From: Brevibacterium daeguense
Lineage (GTDB): Bacteria; Actinomycetota; Actinomycetes; Actinomycetales; Brevibacteriaceae
DNA: 64,000 nucleotides
Assembly (NCBI RefSeq): GCF_021729135.1
Contig: NZ_JAJTWW010000004.1
Location: forward strand, 336,602 to 400,601
Direction: 5' to 3'
Positions 15,934 to 24,628 of this stretch are shown in pieces. A model generated the notes under the pieces. It saw only the letters and a list, made by a program, of their open reading frames with translations, made no database searches and had not been told where the DNA came from. Each line of letters starts with the position of its first letter. The stretch's first letter is position 1. A program made the position numbers and the translations under genes.

Positions 15934-17286
15934 CTATCCGGCCACCGCGCGCCCCAGCCGGTGCCGGCCGAAGAACAGCACCCCTGCCACCGCGAGCAGG
16001 ACAGCGCTCAGCAGGTACGTCCCTGCGGGACCCAGGTAGGTGAACCCGAAGCCGCCGAACAGACCGGCCAGTGCCAGCCCCGTGTCGAAGCTCATGTTCC
16101 ACGCCACGCTGCCGCGGCCCGCGCTGCCTGCGTGCTGGAAGGCCATGATGAGGCTGGCCGACTGGACGGTCCCCACCCCGAGGCCCAGCACGACCATGCC
16201 CGCGACGAGACCCCATCCGGGAGATGCGGTCATCGCGACCAGGATGCCGACGATGAGGATCGCGATCCCCACGTGATACACGAGGGTCGGGCGAATGCTG
16301 TCGCTGATGGCACCGGATGCGAGCCTGCTGATCACCGAGGTGCCCTGCATGGCGGCGATGTAGAGCGCAGGGTTGATGGTCTCGGCGCCCGGTCCGAAGG
16401 CGACGATCATCCCGTAGGCGGTCATCGAGATCAGGAACGGCAGCAGCACCGTGAGCAGCGCGACGATGTCGGTCCCGCCGGGTGTCGCGGCGCCACCTTC
16501 GGCAGCGGCAGGCGCGCGCCCTGCGCCACCGGACGCCCCTGCGGAGTTGCCTGCGGACTCGGCGGAGGCCTCCGCCGGTTGCCCTGCCAACTCAGCAGGT
16601 GCCTCGGCGGGGTACCCTGCCGACCCGGGGGACGCCTCGGCGGCGTGCCCTGCAGACTCGGCAGGCGCCTCGGCGGGGTGATCCGGTTCAGCGCGGAGCG
16701 CGGTGCGTCGTCGGCGGACGGGAATCGCGAACACCGTCGGGACGGCGAGCAGCAGCAGCGCGCAGGCCACCAGGCGGAAGCTCCACAGCGGGATCACGCC
16801 CACGAGCCACAGTCCCGTCGGTGCCCCGATCGCGGCGGCGCCCGAGGTGACCGCTCCGAAGGCGCCGAGCGCGCGACCGACTCGGGCGGGGTCGGTCGTC
16901 GAGGGGACCGCGGCGGTCGCGAGCACCACCAGCAGCCCGAATCCCACGCCTCCGGACAGACCGCCGACGACCAGCGCGGTGAGCGCGTGCGGGATCAGCA
17001 GGCTCAGCATCTGGCCGGCCACCTGCAGCGCGATGGCGGTGATCGTCGCCGCCCGCAGCCCCCATCGCCTGTGCAGGGCGGGGGCAGCCGGCTGGGCGGC
17101 GATCACGGCGACCATCATGGTGGTGAGGATCGCCCCTCCGGCCACCGATGACAGTCCTCGCAGCTGGCTGACGGTGACCATCGTCGAGTAGGTGAGGAAG
17201 AAGCCCGAGAAGCCGAAGGCTGCCGTCCACATAAGACCCAGCAGTGCGGGAGTGAACGTGCGGTGAGCAGACCGAGCAGAGGGCAT
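15934..17286 (-). CDS. MFS transporter with a repeat-built central loop
   Basis: 450 residues with twelve predicted helices in two halves. Typical major-facilitator features include GFFLTYSTMVTVSQLRGL in helix 1-2 and the helix 4-5 region GLSGGVGFGLLVVLATAAVP. The cytoplasmic loop between helices 6 and 7 is greatly enlarged (residues about 200-262) and is made of 11-residue Ala/Glu/Gly repeats. Likely a drug or small-molecule exporter; no substrate can be named. The ATG at 17286 was selected because the residues before it are not membrane-like and belong to the gap. Confidence 0.85.
   Translation of the reverse strand: MPSARSAHRTFTPALLGLMWTAAFGFSGFFLTYSTMVTVSQLRGLSSVAGGAILTTMMVAVIAAQPAAPALHRRWGLRAATITAIALQVAGQMLSLLIPHALTALVVGGLSGGVGFGLLVVLATAAVPSTTDPARVGRALGAFGAVTSGAAAIGAPTGLWLVGVIPLWSFRLVACALLLLAVPTVFAIPVRRRRTALRAEPDHPAEAPAESAGHAAEASPGSAGYPAEAPAELAGQPAEASAESAGNSAGASGGAGRAPAAAEGGAATPGGTDIVALLTVLLPFLISMTAYGMIVAFGPGAETINPALYIAAMQGTSVISRLASGAISDSIRPTLVYHVGIAILIVGILVAMTASPGWGLVAGMVVLGLGVGTVQSASLIMAFQHAGSAGRGSVAWNMSFDTGLALAGLFGGFGFTYLGPAGTYLLSAVLLAVAGVLFFGRHRLGRAVAG
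16549..16680. repeat. 33-bp in-frame tandem repeat in an MFS gene, four copies
   Basis: Four 33-bp units encode residues 203-246 of the MFS protein, each about Pro-Ala-Glu-Ala-x4-Ala-Gly plus one variable residue. A degenerate fifth unit follows. Frame is kept. Confidence 0.85.
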
Positions 17287-17482
17287 GCCACGACCATAGG
17301 ACACGGGTCGGGATCGGCGCGGGTGAATGGAACTTGGGGCAGCACCGGCGCGGGTGCGTGGCATGCAAGGTCTGCCAAGATCAGGAGCACGGCACGACGG
17401 CAGCTTCGACGAGTCGCTGCCGACCACGGATAAAGATCTGCAGGCCGCTGACGAGTCTCTTCCGGCCGCTCACCGGGCCCGC

Positions 17483-17526
17483 GAGCCGACCACGAGCCGA
17501 CCACGAGCCGACTACGAGGCGACTAC
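17483..17526. repeat. 11-bp tandem repeat, four copies, across the end of the DUF421 gene
   Basis: Four units of GAGCCGACCAC/GAGCCGACTAC type, lying over the stop codon (17512-17514) of the DUF421 gene and extending into the gap before the MFS gene. The unit is not a multiple of three. Confidence 0.7.
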
Positions 17527-18075
17527 CCGTTCGGCCCCCAGCACTCCTCTGAGCACCACTGGGTCGAACGGCGTGCTCGTGCGAAGCACGCTCATCGCAC
17601 CACTCGGTTCCAGCACGATGCACAGCACCTGGGCAGGATCGCCGATGCCGGCGCGGCGCAGACAGCTCACGATGTCTTCGTGGGACACGTGGGTCTTGCG
17701 CATGAGGTCCGCCTGCGGTCGCCCGTGAGCGAGGACGACTGTGGGCTGGGCGTTCACCGCCCGCCGCACGCCCACGTGCTTGCGCACGATGCCGAAGAGC
17801 GCCTCGCAGCACAGCAGGGTGACCAGTCCGATGATGCCGGCCGTCAGCGTGGGCGGGTGTCCGAGGACCACTCTGCCGGCGACAGCGCCCAGCATGACGC
17901 CGACCACCATGTCGAATCCGGTCAGTCCCGACAGCACTCGTGCGCCGAAAATCCGCACGAGCAGCAGAAACACCAAGTAGATGACGACGGAAGAGAACAC
18001 GACGATCGGAACCCGCCACAGCTCGATGCCCAGCGTCTGCAGCAGCTGATCCGAGGTGATGGTGAAGGCTTCCAT
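17512..18075 (-). CDS. DUF421-domain (YetF-like) membrane protein
   Basis: 187 residues: three hydrophobic helices (VVFSSVVIYLVFLLLVRIFG; GFDMVVGVMLGAVAGRVVLG; TAGIIGLVTLLCCEALFGIV) followed by the soluble DUF421 domain with VVLAHGRPQADLMRKTHVSH and EDIVSCLRRAGIGDPAQVLC. This order is diagnostic of the YetF/YcaP family, which is membrane bound and of uncertain role, linked in some species to spore or envelope functions. The start ATG at 18075 is followed at once by the first helix. Confidence 0.88.
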   Translation of the reverse strand: MEAFTITSDQLLQTLGIELWRVPIVVFSSVVIYLVFLLLVRIFGARVLSGLTGFDMVVGVMLGAVAGRVVLGHPPTLTAGIIGLVTLLCCEALFGIVRKHVGVRRAVNAQPTVVLAHGRPQADLMRKTHVSHEDIVSCLRRAGIGDPAQVLCIVLEPSGAMSVLRTSTPFDPVVLRGVLGAERVVAS

Positions 18076-18136
18076 GGCCCACACCCTACTGAGCGCGAGA
18101 TGGGGCACCCCCCGCGAGATTGGGTATCCTAGACCC

Positions 18137-19123
18137 TCAGGACCCGTGCCGCTCCTTCCATTCCTCCCAGTCCCAGGACTCCAGGAAGCGCTGTCCGGCC
18201 CGCTCACCGGCGTCGAACAGGCGGAGTTTGTCTGCTCGCGAGAGGTTGAAGTCGGTGGCGCTGTGGCCACTCGTGTCGACGAAGATGGTGCGCGCCGCAA
18301 CCTTCGGGTCGTCGATGTGGATCTGATCGTGGGCATTGATCATTGTCGACAGCAGCGACACCGCGAACTCCACTGTTGTGCGGTTCGGGCGCCACGCGGT
18401 CTTCGCCGTCGCCCGGCCGGAGAGCTTGACCCCGAACGTCGGCCACCGAGCCGGCCGCAAATCGGTCCGGTCGAAGATCGAGACCGGGAAGCTCGACAGG
18501 ATGCCGCCGTCCACGCACAGCACCGACCGTCGGCCGACCACCTTCGGATCCGCCGGCAGCTGCACGGGTCGGAAGAAGAAAGGAATCGCAGCCGAGGCGC
18601 ACACCGCATCGGCGACCGGCTGCGCATCAGGGTCGACTCCCAGCAGCGGCTCGTAGTCCCAGGGCAGGCGCAGCATCCTGCCGCGCGACACGTCGGAGAC
18701 GATGACGACGAGCTTGTACCTCCGCTCCAGGGGCAGGCAGCTGCCTGGATCGTCCTGTCGGAGATCGGCCCAGGTGTGCACACCTCGGGCGGCGAGCAGC
18801 TCGGTCAGGAAACGGTGCAGCTCCCGTCCGCGGTACATGCCCTGGTGGAACAGCAGGCCCACGGCCTTTCCGAGCCACGGGGCGAGACGGAACACCGGAC
18901 CGAGATCCTCGAAGTCGCGGAAGTCCTTGGTGAGCATGATCGTCTTGAGCTCCTCCGTCGAGGTGCCCGCCGCCGCCAATGCACCGACGATGGCGCCCGC
19001 GGAGGCACCGGCGATGCGCTGGAAGGTGTAACCGTGGGGTTCTGCGGTCAGGGCGCTCAGTGCCCCGATCAGTGCAGGCAGCTTCGCCCCGCCGCCTTCG
19101 AGCACCAGATCCGCCTGGGCCAT
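18137..19123 (-). CDS. Patatin-like phospholipase
   Basis: 328 residues. The oxyanion motif is LVLEGGGAKLPAL at the N-terminus, the nucleophile elbow GASAG (Ser about residue 43), and the Asp of the Ser-Asp dyad is in CVDGGILSSFPV. These three elements define a catalytically complete patatin domain, expected to cleave ester bonds of lipids. No membrane helix or signal peptide is seen, so it is cytoplasmic or secreted by another route. GGAGG seven bases before the ATG at 19123 decides the start over a TTG twelve bases earlier. It lies 61 bases upstream of the DUF421 gene on the same strand. Confidence 0.9.
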   Translation of the reverse strand: MAQADLVLEGGGAKLPALIGALSALTAEPHGYTFQRIAGASAGAIVGALAAAGTSTEELKTIMLTKDFRDFEDLGPVFRLAPWLGKAVGLLFHQGMYRGRELHRFLTELLAARGVHTWADLRQDDPGSCLPLERRYKLVVIVSDVSRGRMLRLPWDYEPLLGVDPDAQPVADAVCASAAIPFFFRPVQLPADPKVVGRRSVLCVDGGILSSFPVSIFDRTDLRPARWPTFGVKLSGRATAKTAWRPNRTTVEFAVSLLSTMINAHDQIHIDDPKVAARTIFVDTSGHSATDFNLSRADKLRLFDAGERAGQRFLESWDWEEWKERHGS

Positions 19124-19305
19124 GTTCGCCTCCAACCGCCCTCGCCGTCGCCATTGACCTGGCCCGCCCTGGTTCCTCAGTATGACACCCGCCCTGGTCA
19201 GATGGGTCGAACTGACGCCCCAGGTCGGAAGAACCCGCTGGGCGGGCCCTTCCGTCTGAGGAAACCTCCCACGCTCCGGCCTCGGCAGACGAAATATTGG
19301 ACCTC

Positions 19306-19334
19306 TTGAAATAGTGTGTGTTACACAGTATCGT
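19306..19334 (+). promoter_or_regulatory. Promoter/operator of the PadR-HAAS operon, probably leaderless
   Basis: TTGAAA (19306-19311), a 17-bp spacer and TATCGT (19329-19334) form a promoter whose start would fall at or one base before the ATG at 19342; no ribosome site precedes that ATG. The spacer holds the dyad TGTGT-GTT-ACACA (19315-19327), a natural place for PadR to bind. Confidence 0.6.
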
Positions 19335-19341
19335 GTCGCTT

Positions 19342-19689
19342 ATGAGTGAGGACCATGAAGCTGCCCTTGCGACTCATCTGCAGGAGTTGCGGCGAGGCAC
19401 TGTCGTGCTGGCGAGCCTCGCGGCCTGTCGCAGTCCCCAGTACGGCTACTCGCTGCTGAACTCCCTTGCCGAGGCGGGTCTGCAGACGGAAGCCAACACG
19501 CTGTATCCGCTGCTGCGCCGGCTGGAGAAGCAGGGTCTGCTCGAGTCCGAATGGGTCACGGAAGACCCCCGGCCGCGCAAGTACTACTCGCTCACCGACA
19601 GCGGTGCCACCGTTGCCGAGGCGCTGCGCACCGAGTGGCTGTCACTCACCTCAAGTCTCTCCGCTCTCTGGAAGGAAACGGGATCATGA
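19342..19689 (+). CDS. PadR-family transcriptional regulator
   Basis: 115 residues, the size of the compact PadR subfamily. The winged helix reads YGYSLLNSLAEAGLQTEANT then LYPLLRRLEKQGLLESEW and RPRKYYSLTDSGATVAEAL, all typical. PadR proteins repress transporter or membrane genes and respond to small hydrophobic ligands. The stop overlaps the start of the HAAS-domain gene (ATGA), the classical PadR-HAAS pair, so its job is probably to control that membrane protein and itself. Confidence 0.92.
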   Translation: MSEDHEAALATHLQELRRGTVVLASLAACRSPQYGYSLLNSLAEAGLQTEANTLYPLLRRLEKQGLLESEWVTEDPRPRKYYSLTDSGATVAEALRTEWLSLTSSLSALWKETGS

Positions 19690-20720
19690 GCGCTCTCACC
19701 GACAAGTATGTGGACGCCGTCGTCCAGCATCTTCCCGAACCCAGCCGCAACGAGATCGCCGAGGAGATCTCGGCCATCATCTCGGACATGGTCGAGGGCC
19801 GTCTCAACGACCAGCACCGCGCCGATCCTGAAGTGATCCGATCGGTCGAGCGCCAGACACTCGAGGAGCTCGGCGACCCGGCGGCGCTGGCGCGCCGCTA
19901 CGCCGACCACCCGCAGCACCTGATCGGCCCGAATCTGTACCCGGTCTACGTCCGGCTGCTGCAATGGTTCCTGCCGATCGTCGGCGTCATCGCCTTCGCG
20001 ATCAACGCCCTCGTGTACTCGCTCACTGCGCCGGTGGTGGCGATCGGCGACTTGCTCGGAGCGAGCATCGGCAACACCGTCGTCGCGCTGCTGAGCTGGT
20101 TCGCCTCCATCACCATCCTCCTGGCCGCTGTGGAGAGGATTGTTCCGCAGGAGCACCTCGCCCGCTTCCCCGGCAGTCGGACCCGCGCCTGGAGCGTTGA
20201 TCAGCTGGATGAGAGCGTCTCACCGGGAGCGTCGGTGCGCAGCGAATCCGTGCTGTCAATCGTGTTCCTCGTCCTCTTCGCCTCGGTGCCGCTGCTGCCG
20301 ACGACGCTGTTCTACGTCGGACACCTCAACGACGGCAGCACCTTCGTCAACCCCGACCTGTGGCCGGGATGGATCCTGGGATTCTGGGCGCTGATCGCCG
20401 TGCTGATCGCAGTCGAGGTGTGGAAGCTCATCGTCGGCAGGCTGACGCGGTCCTTGGTGGTGACCAGCGTCGTCGTCGATGTGCTGGCCGCGGTGCTCCT
20501 CACCGTGGCTGTCCTCACCCAGCAGGTGATCCATCCTGACCTTGCTGCGGCAAGCGGGCCGGGAGGAGCGGGAGGAGCGCTCGAATGGGTACTGGTCGCC
20601 GCAATCTGGTTCGTCACCGTCTGGGACCAGATTGCGACGATCCGCGCGTATCGCTCGCGGCTCACAAACGGCGGTGGAGCGAAGCGGGCGGCGAGGCGGG
20701 TTGCGAGGCGGCGACGCTGA
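19686..20720 (+). CDS. HAAS-domain membrane protein paired with PadR
   Basis: 344 residues. The first 75 residues form a HAAS (DUF1700-like) helical domain: LTDKYVDAVVQHLPEPSRNE and RQTLEELGDPAALARRYAD. Then come about six membrane helices, including WFLPIVGVIAFAINALVYSL, VLSIVFLVLFASVPLLPTT and LVVTSVVVDVLAAVLLTVAV. HAAS domains are thought to link a membrane protein to its PadR partner. The transported substrate or signal is unknown. The C-terminus is Arg/Ala-rich. It ends about 170 bases before the truncated IS110 copy. Confidence 0.85.
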   Translation: MSALTDKYVDAVVQHLPEPSRNEIAEEISAIISDMVEGRLNDQHRADPEVIRSVERQTLEELGDPAALARRYADHPQHLIGPNLYPVYVRLLQWFLPIVGVIAFAINALVYSLTAPVVAIGDLLGASIGNTVVALLSWFASITILLAAVERIVPQEHLARFPGSRTRAWSVDQLDESVSPGASVRSESVLSIVFLVLFASVPLLPTTLFYVGHLNDGSTFVNPDLWPGWILGFWALIAVLIAVEVWKLIVGRLTRSLVVTSVVVDVLAAVLLTVAVLTQQVIHPDLAAASGPGGAGGALEWVLVAAIWFVTVWDQIATIRAYRSRLTNGGGAKRAARRVARRRR

Positions 20721-20822
20721 GCTGCAATCCGCGGCACGGCGCGACGGACCCGGTGAACTGTAATCGGTTGCGAAGCACGGCGGACGGCGGCAGCGAGTGG
20801 TGCAGGCGCCATCGGCTGGCGG

Positions 20823-20894
20823 GCACCTCGAGCCGAGCGAGCACCTCGAGCCGAGCGAGCACCTCGAGCCGAGCGGGCGCCCCGAGCCGAGCGA
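20823..20894. repeat. 18-bp tandem repeat at the broken end of the IS110 gene, four copies
   Basis: Units 20823-20840, 20841-20858, 20859-20876 and 20877-20894 are GCACCTCGAGCCGAGCGA with few changes. Read in the transposase frame they give Ser-Ala-Arg-Gly-Ala-Arg repeats. The array sits exactly where similarity to IS110 transposases stops. Confidence 0.85.
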
Positions 20895-21661
20895 CGAGTG
20901 ACGAACGCACCGATCGTCGCCCCGGTGAGCCGGTGCCAGTCGCCGATCTCGACGGCCAGGCCGAACCCGGTCAGGGTGTTGACACCGCGCAAGCAGCCCA
21001 ACCGCCGGACCACGTCGGTGAACTCGGAATCTGCCGCCATCCCTGCGATCGACTCATCGAGGCGATCACGTCGGGTCTCGGCGAACAGCACCGTCTCGTA
21101 AGCGGAGTCGTAGGCCAACTGCAACGCAGGCGAGCTGAATCTCTGCCGGGCCAACCACGCGTGATGGGCAATCGTCCACGTCTTCCCGCCGGTGTAGACG
21201 ATCCCCTGCCGCAGCAGCAGCTTCGAGACCCTGTGCCGGGCCCGCATCAGATCCCCGCGGCAGTCCTCCCGGGCCCGCACCAGATCACGGGCAGTCTCCT
21301 GACCAACCGACGGCACCGCCACCGGCGTGTACTCGTCCAGCCGCAGCAACCGGGCCAGATGCACTGCGTCCTTGGCATCGGTCTTGACCCGATCACCAGC
21401 CGGGCGCTGCAGCTTCGACGGGGCAACCACTTCGCAGCGGACACCGGCAGCGGTCAGGAACCGGTAGAGCCCGAATCCGGTCGGCCCGGCCTCGTACGCC
21501 ACCGCAAGCGGTCCTGGAAGATCGAGCAGCCAAGAACGTATGTGTTCGAAAGACGGGGTCACTCGCGTTTGGAACAGCTCACCCGTGACACCATCGATCG
21601 CTGCCGCAACGACAGATCGTGCGTGCACATCGAGTCCTACGATTGCACGCTCGGTAAACAC
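20895..21661 (-). pseudogene. IS110-family transposase, C-terminal part lost
   Basis: Starting at GTG 21661 (GGAGG five bases upstream) the first 255 residues are a good IS110 N-terminal DEDD domain: AIVGLDVHARSVVAAAIDG, AYEAGPTGFGLYRFL, RVKTDAKDAVHLARLLRLDE and the LRGVNTLTGFGLAVEIGDW that begins the C-terminal Tnp domain. At that point the frame runs into the Ser-Ala-Arg-Gly-Ala-Arg repeats and antisense sequence of the HAAS gene; the rest of the C-terminal domain with its catalytic serine is gone. The protein cannot be a working recombinase. Confidence 0.85.
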
Positions 21662-21837
21662 CGGAGCCTCCCACAGCTGTCGGCAAGGCCGGGCAAGGGG
21701 CTTCTTGTCCCGGTAACCCACGAGAATCTGTGAGTGAGGCCCCGGCCCGCAACCCCATCAAAGGGGTCACTACATACCGTCTAGCCGATCCCAGAACAGG
21801 CCCCCAGAGCCACTCACCTCGGTGGATCGAGGCTTAG
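20895..21837 (-). mobile_element. Remnant of an IS110 element with its left-end non-coding region
   Basis: The 5' non-coding part (about 21662-21785) upstream of the broken transposase contains several hairpins, e.g. CCCC-TTTGAT-GGGG near 21757-21770 on the minus strand. In the IS110 group this part carries the bridge RNA, so a relic bridge RNA may lie here (inference). At 21819-21837 stands TCGGTGGATCGAGGCTTAG, identical to the right end of the IS1380 element at 26284-26302 and in the same orientation. Confidence 0.6.
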
Positions 21838-21927
21838 GCCTGCCGGTCCCGGCGCGAGCCTATGAGCCGTGACGAGGCTGCGCGCCGTGATTGACTTGCC
21901 GGTACGGAAACTGATTCACTTGCCACT

Positions 21928-22404
21928 ATGGAAAATAGACCCACCACCGGACCGACTGTTCGACCCTCCAATACGCAGGCGCAACAGCTCCTCCGTGAGC
22001 TGGAGTTCGACCGGGCGGCCCTGGCCGGGCGGCTCGCAGCTCCCGGGTGGCTCTACCCGCTCTTCGCACTGATCGTCGCCGGCTACGTGGCCACACCAGC
22101 CCTGCGGTCAAGCGAGCCACGCAACGCGGTCGTAGGAATCCTCATCGTCGGCACCATCGTTCTGCTGTTCGCCTACCAGCGGTTGTCCGGCGTGCGCATT
22201 GGACGCATAGGTGTCCGGGGCGGTGCGCTCCTCGGAGGCCTGCTCGTGGTGACCCTGGTGTTGCTGAGCACGTCCTACGGCCTGGTGGCGTCCCTAAGCG
22301 CGTGGTGGGTGCTGGCGCCAGCGGCAGTGTGTTTCGTGGTGGTACTGATCGGCGGTCGACGGTTCGACCGCCTGTACCGAGAGGACCTAGGTCGTGGTCG
22401 CTGA
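21928..22404 (+). CDS. Four-helix membrane protein
   Basis: 158 residues: a 38-residue cytoplasmic start with a helical LLRELEFDRAALAGRLAA, then four membrane helices (WLYPLFALIVAGYVATPAL; AVVGILIVGTIVLLFAYQRL; LLGGLLVVTLVLLSTSYGLV; WVLAPAAVCFVVVLIGG). I do not recognise a named family. It overlaps the next gene by 11 bases, a winged-helix regulator, a pairing common for small membrane proteins controlled by their own repressor. It lies inside the 18-bp-repeat-bounded region. Confidence 0.7.
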   Translation: MENRPTTGPTVRPSNTQAQQLLRELEFDRAALAGRLAAPGWLYPLFALIVAGYVATPALRSSEPRNAVVGILIVGTIVLLFAYQRLSGVRIGRIGVRGGALLGGLLVVTLVLLSTSYGLVASLSAWWVLAPAAVCFVVVLIGGRRFDRLYREDLGRGR

Positions 22405-22759
22405 GGCCGCCTTCGACCAGACCATCCACGCCCCCCTCCGGCTACGCATCTGCGGGGTGCTTCGCCACCTCGACGAGATCGACTTCGCGGTACTGCGCGA
22501 CACCCTCGGTACCACCGACGCCACGTTGTCCAAGCACCTGAAAGTGCTCCTCGAGGCCGGGTATATAGCGATGACCAAGAGCCCGTCAGCGACCCGCCCC
22601 GATGCACGCCGACTCACCTGGATCAGACAGACACGGACCGGCAGGCAAGCCTTCGACGCTCACATGGAAGAACTCCGGCGCATCGCGGTCGGGCCCTCCG
22701 ATACCACAGCCGACCCCCAGTCAAGCCGACCGCCGTCTCAGGATGGCCCGGTCAAGTGA
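22394..22759 (+). CDS. Winged-helix transcriptional regulator (ArsR/MarR-like)
   Basis: 121 residues. The opening IHAPLRLRICGVLRHLDEID, then LRDTLGTTDATLSKHLKVLL and AGYIAMTKSPSATRPDARR form a winged helix of the HTH_27 type often annotated as transcriptional regulator next to small membrane proteins. GTG at 22394 lies within the end of the preceding gene, giving translational coupling. The tail is Ser/Pro-rich. The likely target is its own operon. Confidence 0.8.
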   Translation: MVAEAAFDQTIHAPLRLRICGVLRHLDEIDFAVLRDTLGTTDATLSKHLKVLLEAGYIAMTKSPSATRPDARRLTWIRQTRTGRQAFDAHMEELRRIAVGPSDTTADPQSSRPPSQDGPVK

Positions 22760-23272
22760 AGACGAGCCCGCCGGCAGGGTAAGCGGGTCTTTGGCAAGCC
22801 CACCTGCCACTCCGCGGACCGCGCCAGCCTTGTCTGGCCATCCAGGGTGGTCCCCGCTCCGCGACACCGCGTGCGTCAATGACCCATCCTCTTACGGCGC
22901 AGTGTCGACGTCCCCTGGCCGATTAGTGAAAAGCACTTCTGACATCAGTGCCGTCGACTTCTGAAACCGACACCGGTAGTTGCGACACTGGCGAATGAGA
23001 CAGGCGATTGAGACAAAACGGCGCCTCGGCTGCATTGGCAAACCCCCGCAAACGCGCGGATCTATAGGTACCCGTTCACAGTGTCCCGGTGATGCCTCGG
23101 GCATCGCATCAACGGAACGTTATATGCGACGGTGGTTTGGTGGTCTTGACTCCCGTCCCGGGGAGCAGTGGGTTCGTTTGGTGAGATCCGCTGCACGCGC
23201 TGGTGTTCGTCCTGTGGTTCCGCGGTGGCGCTGTCTTGATTCTGGGTGGTGCATGACGAGCGCCGAGTAGTG
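22760..23272. other. 513-bp gap with short repeated motifs, no gene seen
   Basis: No convincing coding region. Between 22938 and 23015 short motifs recur: CTTCTGA twice, CGACAC twice, TGAGACA twice. Such clustered direct motifs resemble the ends of some transposons, but no transposase is attached. The remainder, up to the monooxygenase stop at 23273, shows nothing I can name. Confidence 0.4.
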
Positions 23273-24460
23273 TCATGTGGCGATCGATCGCAGGATCTGA
23301 CGGGCTACTAAACGGTCGATGCCCGGGACGGCTGTGCCGCGGATGACCCATCGGCGCAGGAAGCGCTGGGCCCTGTTGGCGGGCAGGAACGTTGAGGCCG
23401 CACGCCGGCCGGAGGCCTGAGCCGCTTCCACGACCGGCCGCCACCGCTGCTCGAAGGCGACGAGGGCTGGTGTGATGTCTCCCGGTGTGTCCACCGGACC
23501 GAGAATCTCACCCAGGAGGGCCGCGCCAGCAATCGCCAGGGAACCGCCCTGACCGGCGAGCAGGGACACCGCGCCACTGGCGTCCCCGACGAGGACAACG
23601 CGCCTCCTTGTCCAGGTTGGCATGAGGATCTGAGCGACGATGTCGTCGTAGGGGTGCTCCGGGCACAGGTCCAGCAGCCGATCGACCGAGGCGCCCAGCC
23701 CGGTGAACTCGCGGCGGAGCCGCTCCCGAGGCGAGTCGGAACCGGGCCCGTCGAGGTGCTCGGGGGAATCCCGGTACACCAGGAAGGCTGCTACCTCGTT
23801 GGTGCCCACACCATAGAACCCGGCCGTGCGCCCGATGCTGTCGGTGAGCACGAACCGGTTCTCGAAGCGGGCGTGGAGCTCGGCATCGGGGGCGATGAAT
23901 GCCGCGGCCCGCATGCCCAGGGGACGCAGGTACTGGCGTTCTAGGCCAAAGAGGTCGGCCCGGACTCCGGAGTGGATGCCATCGGCGCCGATCAAAACGT
24001 CGGCGTCCACCTGGGCATCCGGCGAGCCGTTGACGGTTACGCTCACGCCGTGGTTCTCGACCCGCATCCGCGTGGCCTGGGCCCGGTAGTGGATCCGCAC
24101 GCGTCCGGCGGGGACGTCGTCCAGGGCGTCCAGGGCGGCACGTTCGATGTCGGGCCGCAGCAGGCTCAGGACTTTCCCGCCGGCAAGGCGGGAGAACTTA
24201 CGGTAGTCAAGCCGTGCGGTCTTCCGGCCCGCGGGGTCGACGTATTCGACGGCCTGGACTCGGTAGGCGGCGGCGGCCAAACGCGCGTACAGGCCGATTC
24301 GCTCGGAGGCCTCCACGCCGGGGCCAAAGAAGTCCATCATGTACCCGTCCCGACGCGGTCCGGGTGATTTCTCCAGAAGTTCAACCTCCCAGCCGGCCAG
24401 GCCCAGTTGGCGGGCAACGACGAGGCCGGCGATACCGGCCCCGATCACGATGGCTTTCAT
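23273..24460 (-). CDS. FAD-dependent monooxygenase (TetX/PHBH-type fold)
   Basis: 395 residues. The dinucleotide motif IGAGIAGLVVARQLG is at the N-terminus with the Glu of ELLEKS as ribose ligand; the DG motif is DVLIGADGIHSGVR; the second FAD motif is VVLVGDASGAVSLLAGQGG. These define a group A flavin monooxygenase that hydroxylates an aromatic or polyketide substrate with NAD(P)H and oxygen; some close relatives inactivate tetracyclines, but no specificity can be read here. AGGAG nine bases before ATG 24460 sets the start. It stands between the winged-helix operon and IS1380, inside the repeat-bounded region, so a transferred gene is likely. Confidence 0.85.
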   Translation of the reverse strand: MKAIVIGAGIAGLVVARQLGLAGWEVELLEKSPGPRRDGYMMDFFGPGVEASERIGLYARLAAAAYRVQAVEYVDPAGRKTARLDYRKFSRLAGGKVLSLLRPDIERAALDALDDVPAGRVRIHYRAQATRMRVENHGVSVTVNGSPDAQVDADVLIGADGIHSGVRADLFGLERQYLRPLGMRAAAFIAPDAELHARFENRFVLTDSIGRTAGFYGVGTNEVAAFLVYRDSPEHLDGPGSDSPRERLRREFTGLGASVDRLLDLCPEHPYDDIVAQILMPTWTRRRVVLVGDASGAVSLLAGQGGSLAIAGAALLGEILGPVDTPGDITPALVAFEQRWRPVVEAAQASGRRAASTFLPANRAQRFLRRWVIRGTAVPGIDRLVARQILRSIAT

Positions 24461-24628
24461 ACTCGTCATCTCCTGACACGATCACTGAATTCGAAAGGGC
24501 GTCTAACCCAACGGTGTGGTCTTCTTCCGGAGTCGGTCGCACAGACTGCCGGGGCCCTGGTCATGGGCCCAGGGCGCTGCGGTGTTGCCGGCCGTGCCCG
24601 GTGAAGTGTCGAGGGAACAGGGGACGGA

